Of a stretch of 64,000 nt of DNA, positions 11,756-21,473 are shown piece by piece. A model generated the notes under the pieces. The model was not told the origin of the DNA. It searched no databases and saw nothing but the letters and a program-made list of their open reading frames with translations. Position numbers and translations under genes: made by a program. This DNA comes from Linnemannia elongata (taxonomy: Eukaryota > Mortierellomycota > Mortierellomycetes > Mortierellales > Mortierellaceae): contig JAXBDG010000003.1 of NCBI GenBank assembly GCA_036320915.1, forward strand, positions 2,728,001 to 2,792,000, given 5' to 3'. Positions within the stretch are counted from its first letter, which is position 1. Each line of letters opens with the position of its first letter.

Positions 11756-12985
11756 TTATTCCAAGTCAGCATGATCCTCATCCTCCATATCATTTTCTAG
11801 CATGGGTATGTCATCACCGCTGTACTGGTCATCCAGGCCATGAAGATCGATATCGGGTAGATTGAGTGCCTCTCTTAAACTACGTAGCTCCACTTGCAAC
11901 TCGACAACCTGTCCATCAATTTTGAATCGAAGGGCCCGATACTCCTCATTGTAAAAGGCTCTATCTTCCAATCTCCTCTGTCTGATATCATCCAACTCTC
12001 TGTCAAGATGTTGTGTTTGTCGAAAAGTGTTGTTTTGTGGCATATCCATCAAGGGAACATCGTCCTCCACCGTCTCAGGTCGTCTCGCCATGTGACGACC
12101 CCAGTGCCTCATTGTAATAGGTCCGACACGAGGAATGATCCCATTCTGTACTGAACTGGTAATCTTTCTAATTCCTGCAGCCGTTCGGGCTTTTGTTGCT
12201 CGGTGGAGACCATTTGGGCCGGCTACATTTCTTCTTGCTACGTTGTTGCGGCGTTCCTTGGGCTGCACAAATGCATAGAGATGCACTTCAATGTCAGCCA
12301 GTATCGTCAAACGCCGTCCCTCCGCACGCCATGCGTCCTCCAGCACACTCTCAAAGTTGTCCTCGCGGATCTCTCTGAAGTTCTTCTGCGGGGTGTGGTG
12401 ATTTGGTTGAACATAGATGCTTGAATCGTCACGCCACGTGTAGTCGGGGTTCAACAGGGCACGTGCACGAACAATCTCGTAAAGCATGCCGTAGGTATCG
12501 TCTTGTGCATGGAGCCATGGCTCAGGATCAGGGAGATCGGCAATAAGGCGACATTGAGTAAGCGGCTCGCCTGATCGAAGGTGCAAATGGATCGTGTATG
12601 TCTGTGGAGGGGGAAGGTCGTTAAAGTACACTTCTGGGTTGAAATCGTAATTATTGTCGCTCTGGTCACTGCTGTTGTTGCTTTGGTCACTGTTGTTGTT
12701 GCTTTGGTCACTGTCGTCGTCGCTTTGATCACTGTCTTCGTCGCATTGTTCGCTATCACTGTTACTGGGATCGCTGTTGTCACTATCGCTAGTGTCGACT
12801 GGAGGAGGAGAAGGGTGTGGAGTGTGTCTTGTTGCTTGATGTATTAGATGGGGATTAGGGTTTGGCGTGGTTCTTGTTGCTCGACGTATAGGGGGGAGGG
12901 AAGGGTGTGGTGTGTTCCTCGTTGCTCGACGTGTAGGGGGGAGGGAAGGGTGTGGTGTATTTCTCGTAGCTCGACGAGTGGCCAT
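11756..12985 (-). CDS. Transposon-borne protein of unknown function, convergent with the transposase
   Basis: A single uninterrupted frame of 409 residues starts at the first ATG (12985). The N-terminus has four tandem copies of a 14-residue Arg/Pro-rich unit (RRATRNTPHPSLPP and variants). Next comes a Ser/Asp/Asn/Gln repeat tract built on SDQS (12640-12790). A probable folded domain of about 130 residues follows (from YTIHLHLRSGEPL to IEVHLYAFVQPKERR). The C-terminus is a charged region likely to form a coiled coil (from RELDDIRQRRLEDRAF to ELQVELRSLREAL) with an acidic tail. I do not recognise the family. Its position between the TIRs and its clean frame suggest it moves with the element. 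Possible roles include a DNA-binding accessory factor or a passenger gene. The stop codon is embedded in AATAAA. Confidence 0.7.
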   Translation of the reverse strand: MATRRATRNTPHPSLPPTRRATRNTPHPSLPPIRRATRTTPNPNPHLIHQATRHTPHPSPPPVDTSDSDNSDPSNSDSEQCDEDSDQSDDDSDQSNNNSDQSNNSSDQSDNNYDFNPEVYFNDLPPPQTYTIHLHLRSGEPLTQCRLIADLPDPEPWLHAQDDTYGMLYEIVRARALLNPDYTWRDDSSIYVQPNHHTPQKNFREIREDNFESVLEDAWRAEGRRLTILADIEVHLYAFVQPKERRNNVARRNVAGPNGLHRATKARTAAGIRKITSSVQNGIIPRVGPITMRHWGRHMARRPETVEDDVPLMDMPQNNTFRQTQHLDRELDDIRQRRLEDRAFYNEEYRALRFKIDGQVVELQVELRSLREALNLPDIDLHGLDDQYSGDDIPMLENDMEDEDHADLE

Positions 12986-15599
12986 GGTGTATTGTAAGGT
13001 AAGAAAAGGAAAGAATGCTACAGAGAAGGCAAGCACGATTAAGCTAGTTTTATTTTATTTTTTGTTTTGGTGTGAACGCGAATAAAACAATTTTCGCTGA
13101 GAATGTTCTAACACTCTTAAAGGAATCTTTGAGTTTGCCCAATTCACGTGACTTATGGGACTTATGAACTTTGAAACGGTTTTACGTTTCTCTTTTTTGT
13201 TTTCCCTCTTTTCGGACAATTCTCCCTCTTTTCGGACAATTCTATCTCTTTTTTTTTTGTTTTCGGACAATTCTCTCTCTCTTTTTTTTTTCTACCCTCT
13301 CCTTTTTTTACTTATTTTTCGTTGCATTTCTTGAAATCCCTCCCTCCTTTGTGTTTTCGTTTCCTCACCCTCTCTTTCCGCTCTTTCATCTCTTTCTCTT
13401 CCTCCCTCTCTTCCTCCCTCTCTTCCTCCCTCTCTTCCTCCCTCTCTTCCCTCCCTCTCATCCCTCCCTCTCCTCCCTCTCTCTACCTCCCTCTCATCAC
13501 TCTCTCTCTTTCCTCTCACTCATCATTCTCTCTCTACACTTCATACAATGTTGTATCATGTTCCTACTACTGCTTCTATCGTCACTCCTTATTGTGGATG
13601 GTAGGGAGCCTATTGGTACTGTTGGATGTCGTTGCGGCAACGTCTCAAGCGGTTTTATAAACCGTTTATTTAGAGACCGCGTTATCAGAGGCGACAGATT
13701 GTGTAAAGATCCTAGCTCTCTTGAGTAAGTTGACCTTGAGAATGGCCAGCAGGCTCTTGACTATGAGAAGTCGACGATGCTTGGTGCTGGAAGCAGCTGT
13801 CGTTAGCATGGCGATTGATTCGTTTCTCAAGCATTGTGATTGAAGGTTCCCTCTTTCCTTTTTTTAATCGTGTCATTACATATTGAATAGACTTTTTTAA
13901 ACACTCGCACGCATAAACCTTCTTTACGTTTTTTTTTTTATTATTCCTTTCTTATTCCTTTCTTATTCCTTTCTCATTCCTGTCTTTTCTTTGCTTGGTT
14001 TGGCTGTTAATGTGCCATGCAATGGGTGTGCGGCTCACCGTTGTTTTGTATCTTATTTTGGGTGGGCTTAGTCGTTTTCACTTCTGTGATGACATCTATG
14101 CAAGGCGATGTTGTGACTGCCCCTTTTTTCTGATTGTCCAATTCTATTGTTGCCTCTGATCATCCGCGGCCCTTACTGTTGTTCAAGTTTCCCGATGCCT
14201 TTTCATTTTTTGTTTCTGACCACCATGTTCCTGTATTTAGAGTGCGTTCACTGGACCTATTTTTTTTCTCCAAGTGCCCCATTGTCTGTTGATGGTCGAT
14301 CATTGCGGATTTAGCCTTTTGTTCGCGTCTCCTTCTGCCAATTGAAGATTAACATTTTTTTTTTTTTTTTTTTTTTTTTATTGCACCAATGCATTGTCCA
14401 TTGTAAATACTGCTTTATTCTCAGTGGGTGCATTGGCAATCCAGCTTATTATTAACCATGTCAGTTAACTTTATATTGAAAATGTTAGTGTATATGAACT
14501 TGATAGTCAATGTGAAGAAAGAGACCGTTCTCTATTATGCACGGCTATATGCTTAATACACAGGAGCAGCCATACAGCTAGGGACATCAGTACATAGGGG
14601 CTGATGTCTCATATAATGCACTTCATTGAAAAAAAGGGTAACTAAAATACACCCGTGCCATAAAAATAAATGCCTTGAGGCCTACACCATATTTTTTTCC
14701 TTTTTTTTCTCTTATTATGTTCCTTATTCCCATTTCTCTCAGAACTGCAATCTTTATCTCTACTAATCAAATTAACAATGGAAAAAGCACCCTAAGGAAA
14801 TAATAAACCTCCTTCTGAACCAAGGTTTCCAATTATACTTCGCGATAGGACGTAGGTTGGAAGACACTTACGCTCTCTACTGTCTGTTATGCGCTATACT
14901 GATTGTTAAGTTTATTGCTTTTTTTCAGTTCACTCCATATTAATGTTTTCTGTCCATTTCTGTTTTTCCAATTAATACCCTTCCTTTGCCTTTCCCAGGG
15001 GAAAGGTATCGTCTACGCGTCATGTAATTCCCTCTAAAAATAATCACTTCACTCGAAGCTTGACAAAGACAGAGGAGGAAAAGGTGTGGAAGATGAGAAA
15101 AATGCCGATGGTATGGAGGGCGTGGAGGAACTAAAGGGGGGAGAAGAAGACTACATTACGACGGTGATGTCAATACGCATAAACTAACCACAGGACATCC
15201 AACCGCCCATTTTCTTCTCCCTCGACAGTGCGGCCATTTCCCTCTACTTTGCACACATGCCCAACTAAAGTGTTCAGCATGAGTGATAATACTTTTTGTG
15301 ATTTCGACTTTGTTTTTGAAATGCTCATCCTAACTCTTACGTTCATCCCCCAGATCTTTTTCGCCTGTATTTTATTTCTAACTTTTTGCTCTCACATCGC
15401 CATTAACGTTAGAGGAGACGATCACGAACAAACGCGCTTTGAACATCTTGGCGTCAGTTTGATCACATAAATAAAATCAGGTTCATATATCGTTCGCTCT
15501 TTAATCCACCTTTCTTCACTTTTCTCTCTTCCATCATCTATTCTTTCTATCGCTCCTCCAATCACCTGTTAGACGTCACCGGCAGGACAAAACAATAAT

Positions 15600-16615
15600 A
15601 AGAGAGGCAAACGAACTCCACTAGCAACTGTCGTCCATGATACCCAGCAACTCATTCAAGGACATTCCATCAGAGAAGTGGTCAACTCAGACAGGATCTC
15701 GCTCGGATCTACAATTAATATCAGGAACAGGAACAAGAGAACATTCTCCTCCAAAAATAAGTCCACTTAACAAGATCTCCCCCGAGAACAAAGGAAGCGC
15801 TCTTCCATCAATTCAACACAGGCCGACTGAAACCATGTACGATGGCCAACGGTTCATTCAAGAAACGGGAGGCGTGCAGGTGCATGTCGAGACGATCCGA
15901 CGGAATCTGCGAGGCGAAAGAATCCGGGCACGCGTGCAACAAAGGAGGCTTGATCTCCAACCCAATCCATGTGTGGGATCGGCTTGCATTTGTCCGGTCA
16001 CACATAGACTGGACAGTGGCTGACTGGAAGCGAGTCATGCTCACTGATGAGGGCATTATCAGCTGCGTGGGCTCCTTTATCAGGAAGTACAGCGACCGAG
16101 AGCACAGCTGTCTGCAGCTTCATCAAATCTGCACATCGCTACAAGGTGGAGAGGGAAAATGCTGATCAGGGGATGCATTACTCTTTTTGAACCAGGAGAC
16201 CTTTCCGGGTACATGGGTTGTTGGATTTGGAATTCTTCTTTACCATCGTCAACGATTATGTTCTAATCTCATACATTTGGCACGGCATGTATCCTGCGGA
16301 ATCAAACCTTCAGAAAGACAACTCTCAGGTTCATACTGTAAACGTCGTACAACAATGGCTTGCCGAGCAGTAGTTTACTGTTCTTGAGGGGCCAGCCAAC
16401 TCTCCGGACCACAACATCATCTAGCACGTCTGAGGCTCTATCAAGCATAAACTCGCCCAAGAGCTGGCGCCGAGAAGCATGAAAGATCTCTGGGAGCGCG
16501 TGCAGGATGTTTGAGCAACTCTCCAGGAGGACTGCCTGTATGACCTATGCTAGAACTTGCCCAGACGCATGAAGAAGGGGGTCCGAAACAGAAGATGGTA
16601 CACCAAATATTAATC
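15600..16615 (+). pseudogene. Fossil Tc1-type transposase inside Helitron copy 1
   Basis: Pieces in different frames spell a Tc1 transposase in order: an HTH-like segment (VETIRRNLRGERIRARVQQ), then HIDWTVADWKRVMLTDE (first Asp region), then VNVVQQWLAEQ, VLEGPANSPDHNII (normally SPDLNPIE) and SIKHKLAQE. Stops and frameshifts separate them. It is unrelated in sequence detail to the intact transposase at 10647 and must have inserted into the Helitron before the Helitron duplicated, because the same lesions occur in both copies. Confidence 0.7.
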
Positions 16616-17249
16616 GGCCACGCCACAATTGATCAATAAGCATTAAGAAACCAGATGAATTTGATATCATATCCAGAACGGTTTAGAGTTTAACAGGGCG
16701 TCAAGAATGGGCATAAGGATGATAGAGATCTGCGGGGTGAATGCAAGGAAGGAGATAAATAAGGTACAGGAGGGCAGAGTATTTAAATGTGTGAGGCCAG
16801 GTCAAAAAAGGAAAAAAGAACAAAGGAAGAACAAGGAATACAGCTAATGAGCAAAAACGACTAACAGAAAAAAGTGTCATGGATATTATATCTTCTGCCA
16901 CGATAAGTGTCGGGAATGAGGCGATGATGGAAGAGAAGGGAAAAGAAGAGAGGAATGGCGAGAGAGGAATGAAATGATGGTGAAAATGAGGAATGCAAGA
17001 AGGAGAATATTTTCCAGAGCCGCTAAGTAAGTGACATGAACGACAATATGGAGCGACACAATAACCAAACCTGAACTGCGGCCAAATTCTTATCTCGGTG
17101 TGGGATAATGAAAAAGAGAGAACAATTTGTGGCAGCAATGTGAGGAACATAATGAGTTGCTCATGAATAAAAGCAACATCATGCCAAGTTGGTAGAACAT
17201 ATAAGACACTAATACAGTTCTTTTTTTTACTGTGACATCCATACAGCTA

Positions 17250-18130
17250 TGCCCAGGACATTCCCCTACCTGTATCTTACCCGTTGTCCAACAAAGCCCG
17301 GGGTATTTACGCCACTTGCGGGAAAACATCACACCTCACAAAAGCAAGTCGCCAATATCCCTCCAACACAGTTCACAATATATCAGTTGCTTGGCGGCCA
17401 TTCACACAGGATCTCATTTGCGGACCAAAATTTGACGAGAAAGAGATGCGCCATAACTTCCAAGCAATAACAGAGGGGCCACACTGCTACGCTTTGGTAT
17501 GGATACAAGTACGCTCATCCGGCTCAAAGACCAACCCAGTCTTCTCGATATGTTACAGCAAGGGACAAATCATCCTCCCTCACATCACGCCTTACGACAA
17601 AATTATGGATCTGTTGCGACGCAAAACATTCTGTCGCAAAATCAGAAATACAACTCAGCAATGGCGTTTGCCTCTACGATGCAGTCTGGACCAAACTCTT
17701 GCCAACACTAAGAAGGGCGCATTCACCTTTCGCACGAGCGGACAAATTATAGCACACTAGACGACAATGGCCTCCCACAACATATCATTAAACTAAATGT
17801 CGGTCAGCCAATAATCCTTTCACGCAATGTCTCAACGAGAAGAGGAATGTGCAATGTTACACGACTACAAGTATCAAAACTGGACGAATACATCATAGAA
17901 GCAAAGATCGTTACAGTATCATTCAACTTCGTTCTCATCACACGAAAGCCACTCTCCTCAAAAGACGACGGCACCACACTAATTAAATTCACACGCTTGC
18001 AACTTCTAATCCCCGACCTGCTTTCGCACTTACCATCAACAAGGCGCAATGAAAATCAATAACAACAACAGGTGTCTATCTACACCAAGCTGGGTTTTCA
18101 TATGGGCAACTTTATGTTGCACTATCATGT
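17250..18130 (+). pseudogene. Remnant of Helitron Rep/helicase protein
   Basis: The first half shows the Helitron helicase-like N-terminal pattern: CGKTSH, FSICYSKGQIILPHIT, then in a shifted frame QKYNSAMAFAST, then GAFTFRTSGQIIAH. It jumps directly to the C-terminal part of a PIF1-type helicase: LPQHIIKLNVGQPIILSRN, TRLQVSKLDEYIIEAKI and RKPLSSKDD. The Rep nuclease and most helicase motifs are absent, so this is an internal-deletion relic. Stops and frameshifts exclude function. Confidence 0.75.
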
Positions 18131-18636
18131 TCAGACCTTGACAACAAATCCTTAGCCTTAACGCTCTAACAATTCTTCGACCTTCAAACACGCCAACAAC
18201 ACCCTTTACGACAGCCAAAGGAAATTACACCAGAAACATAGTTTTCAAGGTAGCACTTTAACCAGCACCCACTCAATCGAACGATCATACAGCAAACCGT
18301 TCATTGTTTACTTTGTACAGTACACTTCCAGGAATAAATGGACACAATAATGCAACCCCCCAGGAAGAGAACAATTCAAGTGGCAACGCCCTAGTAAAAA
18401 TAATTTGTATGCGCTTTTTCAACTGAAATGCGCAATTGTGCGCTTCACCTAAAAGTGCGCACGAAAATAAAATATCTCCGATTAATTTTTTATTCGGAGG
18501 GATAAACATTTTTTTTTTTTTTTCACTGGAACCTCTGCCACATATTGAGCTACCATGATCGTACTCAGGATAAAACACAATCCACAAAAAACAAAACTAT
18601 TCTTCTTCGATTAGAGACTTTTTTTTTATCACCCAC

Positions 18637-18665
18637 GTTTTTGCGCATAAGTTTTGCGCAAAAAC
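18637..18665. repeat. Subterminal palindrome, Tc1-type copy 2
   Basis: GTTTTTGCGCA is followed by TGCGCAAAAAC, the counterpart of the palindrome at 10516-10543 and in the same position relative to the transposase start. Confidence 0.6.
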
Positions 18666-18798
18666 ATGGTAGTTAAAAGTTTTTTTGTCTATTCTAACAC
18701 AACATCACTTGTTCTGTTTTCATCAAATTTATTTTCTTTTTCTTCGCTTCATTGTCCTCGTCCTTATTTGTCTCCCTCTCTTTTTCATCTCATAATTC

Positions 18799-19096
18799 AT
18801 GGTCGTATCAGAGGATCTTCGGTGGAGGGCAATTGCTCTCTACGGGATTCAAACCGTATCACTCGAGGATGTATCCACCCTACTTGCCGTCTCAAATTCG
18901 TCTGTCAGAAAGTAGACCACTATTTTCAACAAAACAGGATGTGTTTTCGATAATCGGTCCCGGTGTCGCCAATCCCGTTGGCCTTCGGAGGTCCTGGGGT
19001 TTGTTCGCGAGTAAGTGAAAGAACATCCTTGTTTCTTGATGGAGGAGTTGCAGGGGACCCTTCAAGAGACTTATTCTTCTTTGAAGGATACCGATA
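18799..19096 (+). pseudogene. Decayed, truncated Tc1-type transposase (copy 2), lacking the intron
   Basis: It starts MVVSEDLRWRAIALYGIQ and follows the 10647 transposase through SSVRK-stop-TTIFNKTG, SRWPSEVLGFVRE-stop and EHPCFLMEELQGTLQETYSSL before homology ends. At the point where copy 1 has its 83-bp intron, this copy runs straight through, with coding sequence joined precisely. Two in-frame stops and the loss of the catalytic domain make it non-functional. Confidence 0.8.
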
Positions 19097-19204
19097 ATTT
19101 ATTTTTCAGGGTCACTCAGAATAAAAAAAAATTTACTCCGTTTTTAAAAAAAAAGGACGCGCTTTTTTACCTGACGCGCGCAATAGAGAATAAGAGTTAG
19201 AGAA

Positions 19205-19782
19205 TTTCAAAAAAAAGAGGAGTGCGCAATGGCACACGACTACAAGTAACAAAACTCGGCGAATACATTATAGAAGCAAAGATCATTGCAGAATCATTCG
19301 CCAACAACGTCGTTTTCCTCGCAAGAACTCCGCTTTCCTCAAAACAAGACGGCATTACACCAATTAACTTCACGCGTTCAATTTCCTATCCGACCTGCTT
19401 TCACACTTAGCATCAACAAGGCGCAAGGGCAATCACTAACAACATCAGGTGTCTATCTACACCAGCCTGTATTTTTAAATAGGCAACTTTATGTTGCTTT
19501 ATCAAACGCTCGACCCTTGACAAACTAAAAGTCCTTATCCTTAACGCTTCAACAATGCTTCAACTTCCAAACACTCCTACAACACCCTTTACGACAGCCA
19601 AAGGACATTGCACCAGTAACATAATTTCAAAGCAGTAATTAAACCTGCGCCAACTCAGTCGAACGAACATATAGAAAACCATTCATTGCTTACTTTATAC
19701 AGAACACTTCCAGTAGTAAATAGACACAACAATGCAACTCCCCCACCGCGAGAAGAGAACAATTTAAGTGGCAACGCTCTAG
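19205..19782 (+). pseudogene. Helitron 3'-end fragment with PIF1 helicase C-terminus
   Basis: The frame reads RLQVTKLGEYIIEAKIIAES, LARTPLSSKQDG, then SINKAQGQSL and GVYLHQPVFLNRQLYVALSN, the classic C-terminal motifs of Helitron PIF1 helicases. The following approximately 240 bp parallels the 3' end of the full Helitron and ends CTAG at 19779-19782. It lies inside Tc1-type copy 2, just before its right TIR. It keeps the SINKAQGQS motif better than the 17250 remnant does. Confidence 0.75.
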
Positions 19783-19799
19783 CGAGGAATAAAAAACAT

Positions 19800-19873
19800 T
19801 TCGCGCTCGAATAATTTTTATTCCGAGAAAAATTAAATTGGTGCGCACTTTCAACTGAAATTCGTAATAGTTG
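19800..19873 (-). repeat. Right terminal inverted repeat of Tc1-type copy 2
   Basis: It is the reverse complement of the 10309-10395 TIR with few mismatches (shared block GAATTTCAGTTGAAAGTGCG) and ends next to TA. Confidence 0.8.
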
Positions 19874-20173
19874 TAACCCACTTTATTAAACAGTCGTTTT
19901 CCAGCACACTCATCTCTCGTTCCCTTTCGTTTTCCCCTCGTTTCCCCCGTACCACGCCCTCGTCTTGTTACATGCAATATATCCGTCAAGGTCAACTGCG
20001 AAAAAAAAAACATCCATAGCCTTAAAAAACAGGCAGAGATATAAAAAGGGGATGAGTTCCTCGAGGAACAATTCTTTACAATCAAGTGCTTAACCTCCGA
20101 TTCGTAGTAACAAGCCTGCTCGACCGCTTAGGGTATGCAGCACATTTAAAAATGTATTATGGGTATTCTACAT

Positions 20174-20479
20174 CTAACTGGTGTAGCACTTCATTGACAC
20201 AGAGTAGTGGGTCTGGAAGTTGTCATGATCGCCAGAATCCAAATGAAGATAAGGGCCAGTGCAAGAGAGAGACGCGAACATGTCGCACTGCCACGGGGCA
20301 TCAACATAGACCGAGTTGACATAACCCACGAATTCACCCCTCACAGGTTTGCATTCGTTCTCATTAGCAACGAACGGGTACCACTGGCCATTCCTTTTTG
20401 TCCCCTTGTACAAGTTGACAGCTTCGGAGCCAAGAATACACACGGCAGCAAAAAGGATTGAGAGCTTCAACGAAACCAT
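20174..20479 (-). CDS. Small secreted Greek-key (crystallin-like) protein
   Basis: A 101-residue frame starts at the ATG at 20479; the frame upstream lacks another ATG. The N-terminus MVSLKLSILFAAVCILGSEA is a clear signal peptide. The mature part has four cysteines and a NLYKG..., C, VNSVYV, QCDMF, CTG, SVSMKC pattern resembling the second secreted gene at 53314. The spacing of short beta-strand-like segments with paired Cys suggests a beta/gamma-crystallin or I36-inhibitor-like fold; this is inferred. A TATA box lies at 20553-20564. The gene lies about 300 bp beyond the transposon block. Confidence 0.7.
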   Translation of the reverse strand: MVSLKLSILFAAVCILGSEAVNLYKGTKRNGQWYPFVANENECKPVRGEFVGYVNSVYVDAPWQCDMFASLSCTGPYLHLDSGDHDNFQTHYSVSMKCYTS

Positions 20480-20552
20480 GATGTAGCACAAGGAAGACCT
20501 AGTAAAATGGAAAATAGTAAATGGGTGTTAAGGCTGGGAATACGCTGATGTG

Positions 20553-20564
20553 ATATAAATATAA
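20553..20564 (-). promoter_or_regulatory. TATA box for the 20479 secreted gene
   Basis: TATATTTATAT on the minus strand, about 75 bp upstream of the start codon. Confidence 0.55.
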
Positions 20565-20956
20565 GTGATTGTCTTTCTAGCGATTCAGTGGAGGGATCTG
20601 TGGTCAAGTTGAAGTCAAAGAGATATAAAGTGAGACAAGATAAGTTACCTTTGAAGGAAGTGTCATAAACTGAGGTAACTATGTAAGATGTTGCTTGCTA
20701 TTTATACTAATTTTATTACCATTTCCTCAGACTCCTGCTCATGTCTCCGTGTGTCTTGATCTTCTTTGCAACAGACCAAAGTAAAAGCCTTATCTCTATG
20801 TAATGAACAAATGGCCATTGTATTTCCAACACTGACTCATTCACATGGTAATCGAGCTACATTTAGTATTAGGCTGTAGTTGCTACCTCACCACGTAACA
20901 GGTTGATTCTCCCTTTCTTTTTCGACTCAGATGCCATAAGTTTCCCGGTATTTTGT

Positions 20957-21126
20957 CTTGGCGGAATTTCTTTATTACTGGTTCGAGCATGTTAGGTTAG
21001 GCACTATGCATGTCTCTTTGCGGCATTTCTTTTTTACTAGTATGAGTATATTAGGTTGAGCACTATGCATGTCTCTTTGCGGCATTTCTTTTTTACCAGT
21101 ACGAGTATATTAGGTTGGGCACTATT
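20957..21126. repeat. Three tandem ~60-bp repeats
   Basis: Three consecutive units share GCGGCATTTCTTTTTTAC, GAGTATATTAGGTTG and CACTATGCATGTCTCTTTG; the first unit is more diverged. The DNA has no coding capacity. The rest of 20600-21470 shows nothing I can identify. Confidence 0.8.
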
Positions 21127-21473
21127 GTGTCACAGTAAAAACGGATAAAAGAGTGATTGAGGTGTTTATATGTGCAGGTGTGAAAGGATGGTAGCTTGAC
21201 AGAAACATATCTTCTTTATTTCTATCTGTTTGTGCTTTTATAGACACCTCTTTTCACGAGAGTAAATATGTAGCTGCTGCGACTAACAGCTACTAAACAT
21301 CTCAGATATGTTGTGCACGTAGACAACAATTTGCTTGTTTCTATTATTTTTATCTTGTTGTATTGGTAGTGCGAAGATTAGTTCAGTTGAGAACCTCTAG
21401 AGAGTACCGGAGGCAGTATGCGCCGCGCTTTTTTCTCTTTCGCTGGTGCTTGGCGGTGTTATTGATGCGGAGG

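Larger units (their letters stand above)
13104..18394 (+). mobile_element. Helitron copy 1 (5.29 kb, non-autonomous)
   Basis: It is a direct repeat of 47756-53045, offset 34652 bp and then 34651 bp after a T-run one base shorter in the other copy; reading frames along its length are identical. The 5' end is TGTTCTAACACTC and the 3' end CTAG, the Helitron CTRR rule. Insertion lies between an A (13103) and a T (18395), as Helitrons prefer; the 5' tip is not the canonical TC unless it starts at 13107. Inside are a C/T-rich tract (13171-13530), a fossil Tc1 transposase and remnants of Helitron Rep/helicase. No complete Rep/helicase gene survives. I could not identify a convincing 3' hairpin. Confidence 0.8.
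10309..18437 (+). mobile_element. Tc1/mariner-type two-gene element, copy 1 (interrupted by a Helitron)
   Basis: The left terminal inverted repeat (TIR) begins at 10309 directly after a TA dinucleotide, the expected Tc1/mariner target. The element then carries a transposase gene (+), a convergent second gene (-) and a right TIR. That TIR is split: its inner part is at about 13070-13103 and its outer part at 18395-18437, with a Helitron between. With the Helitron removed, the right arm reads CTGAGAA joined to TAAAAATAATTTG and then CAACTGAAATGCGCAATTG. This aligns with the reverse complement of the left TIR. The element without the insert is about 2.84 kb. The exact right tip is uncertain because a second element of the same family abuts it. 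Confidence 0.75.
18415..19873 (+). mobile_element. Tc1-type element copy 2 (deleted)
   Basis: It lies directly after copy 1's right end, in the same orientation. It has a diverged left TIR (AAAAGTGCGCAC, then TTAATTTTTTATTCGG around 18450-18500), the subterminal palindrome at 18637-18665, a decayed transposase 5' half and a Helitron tail. Its right TIR at 19800-19873 ends against a TA (19874-19875). The transposase 3' half and the second gene are missing. The alternative, that copies 1 and 2 are parts of a single large element, cannot be excluded. Confidence 0.6.

Noticed and set aside
12193..12847. Plus-strand frames over the transposon's second gene
   Set aside because: Shadows of the minus-strand 409-residue ORF; their repeats mirror its SDQS tract.
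13171..13728. 185-codon Phe/Ser/Leu-rich frame in Helitron copy 1 (and the same at 47823-48380)
   Set aside because: It is a translation of a C/T-rich repeat tract (CTCTTCCTCCCT units), conserved only because the whole Helitron is duplicated.
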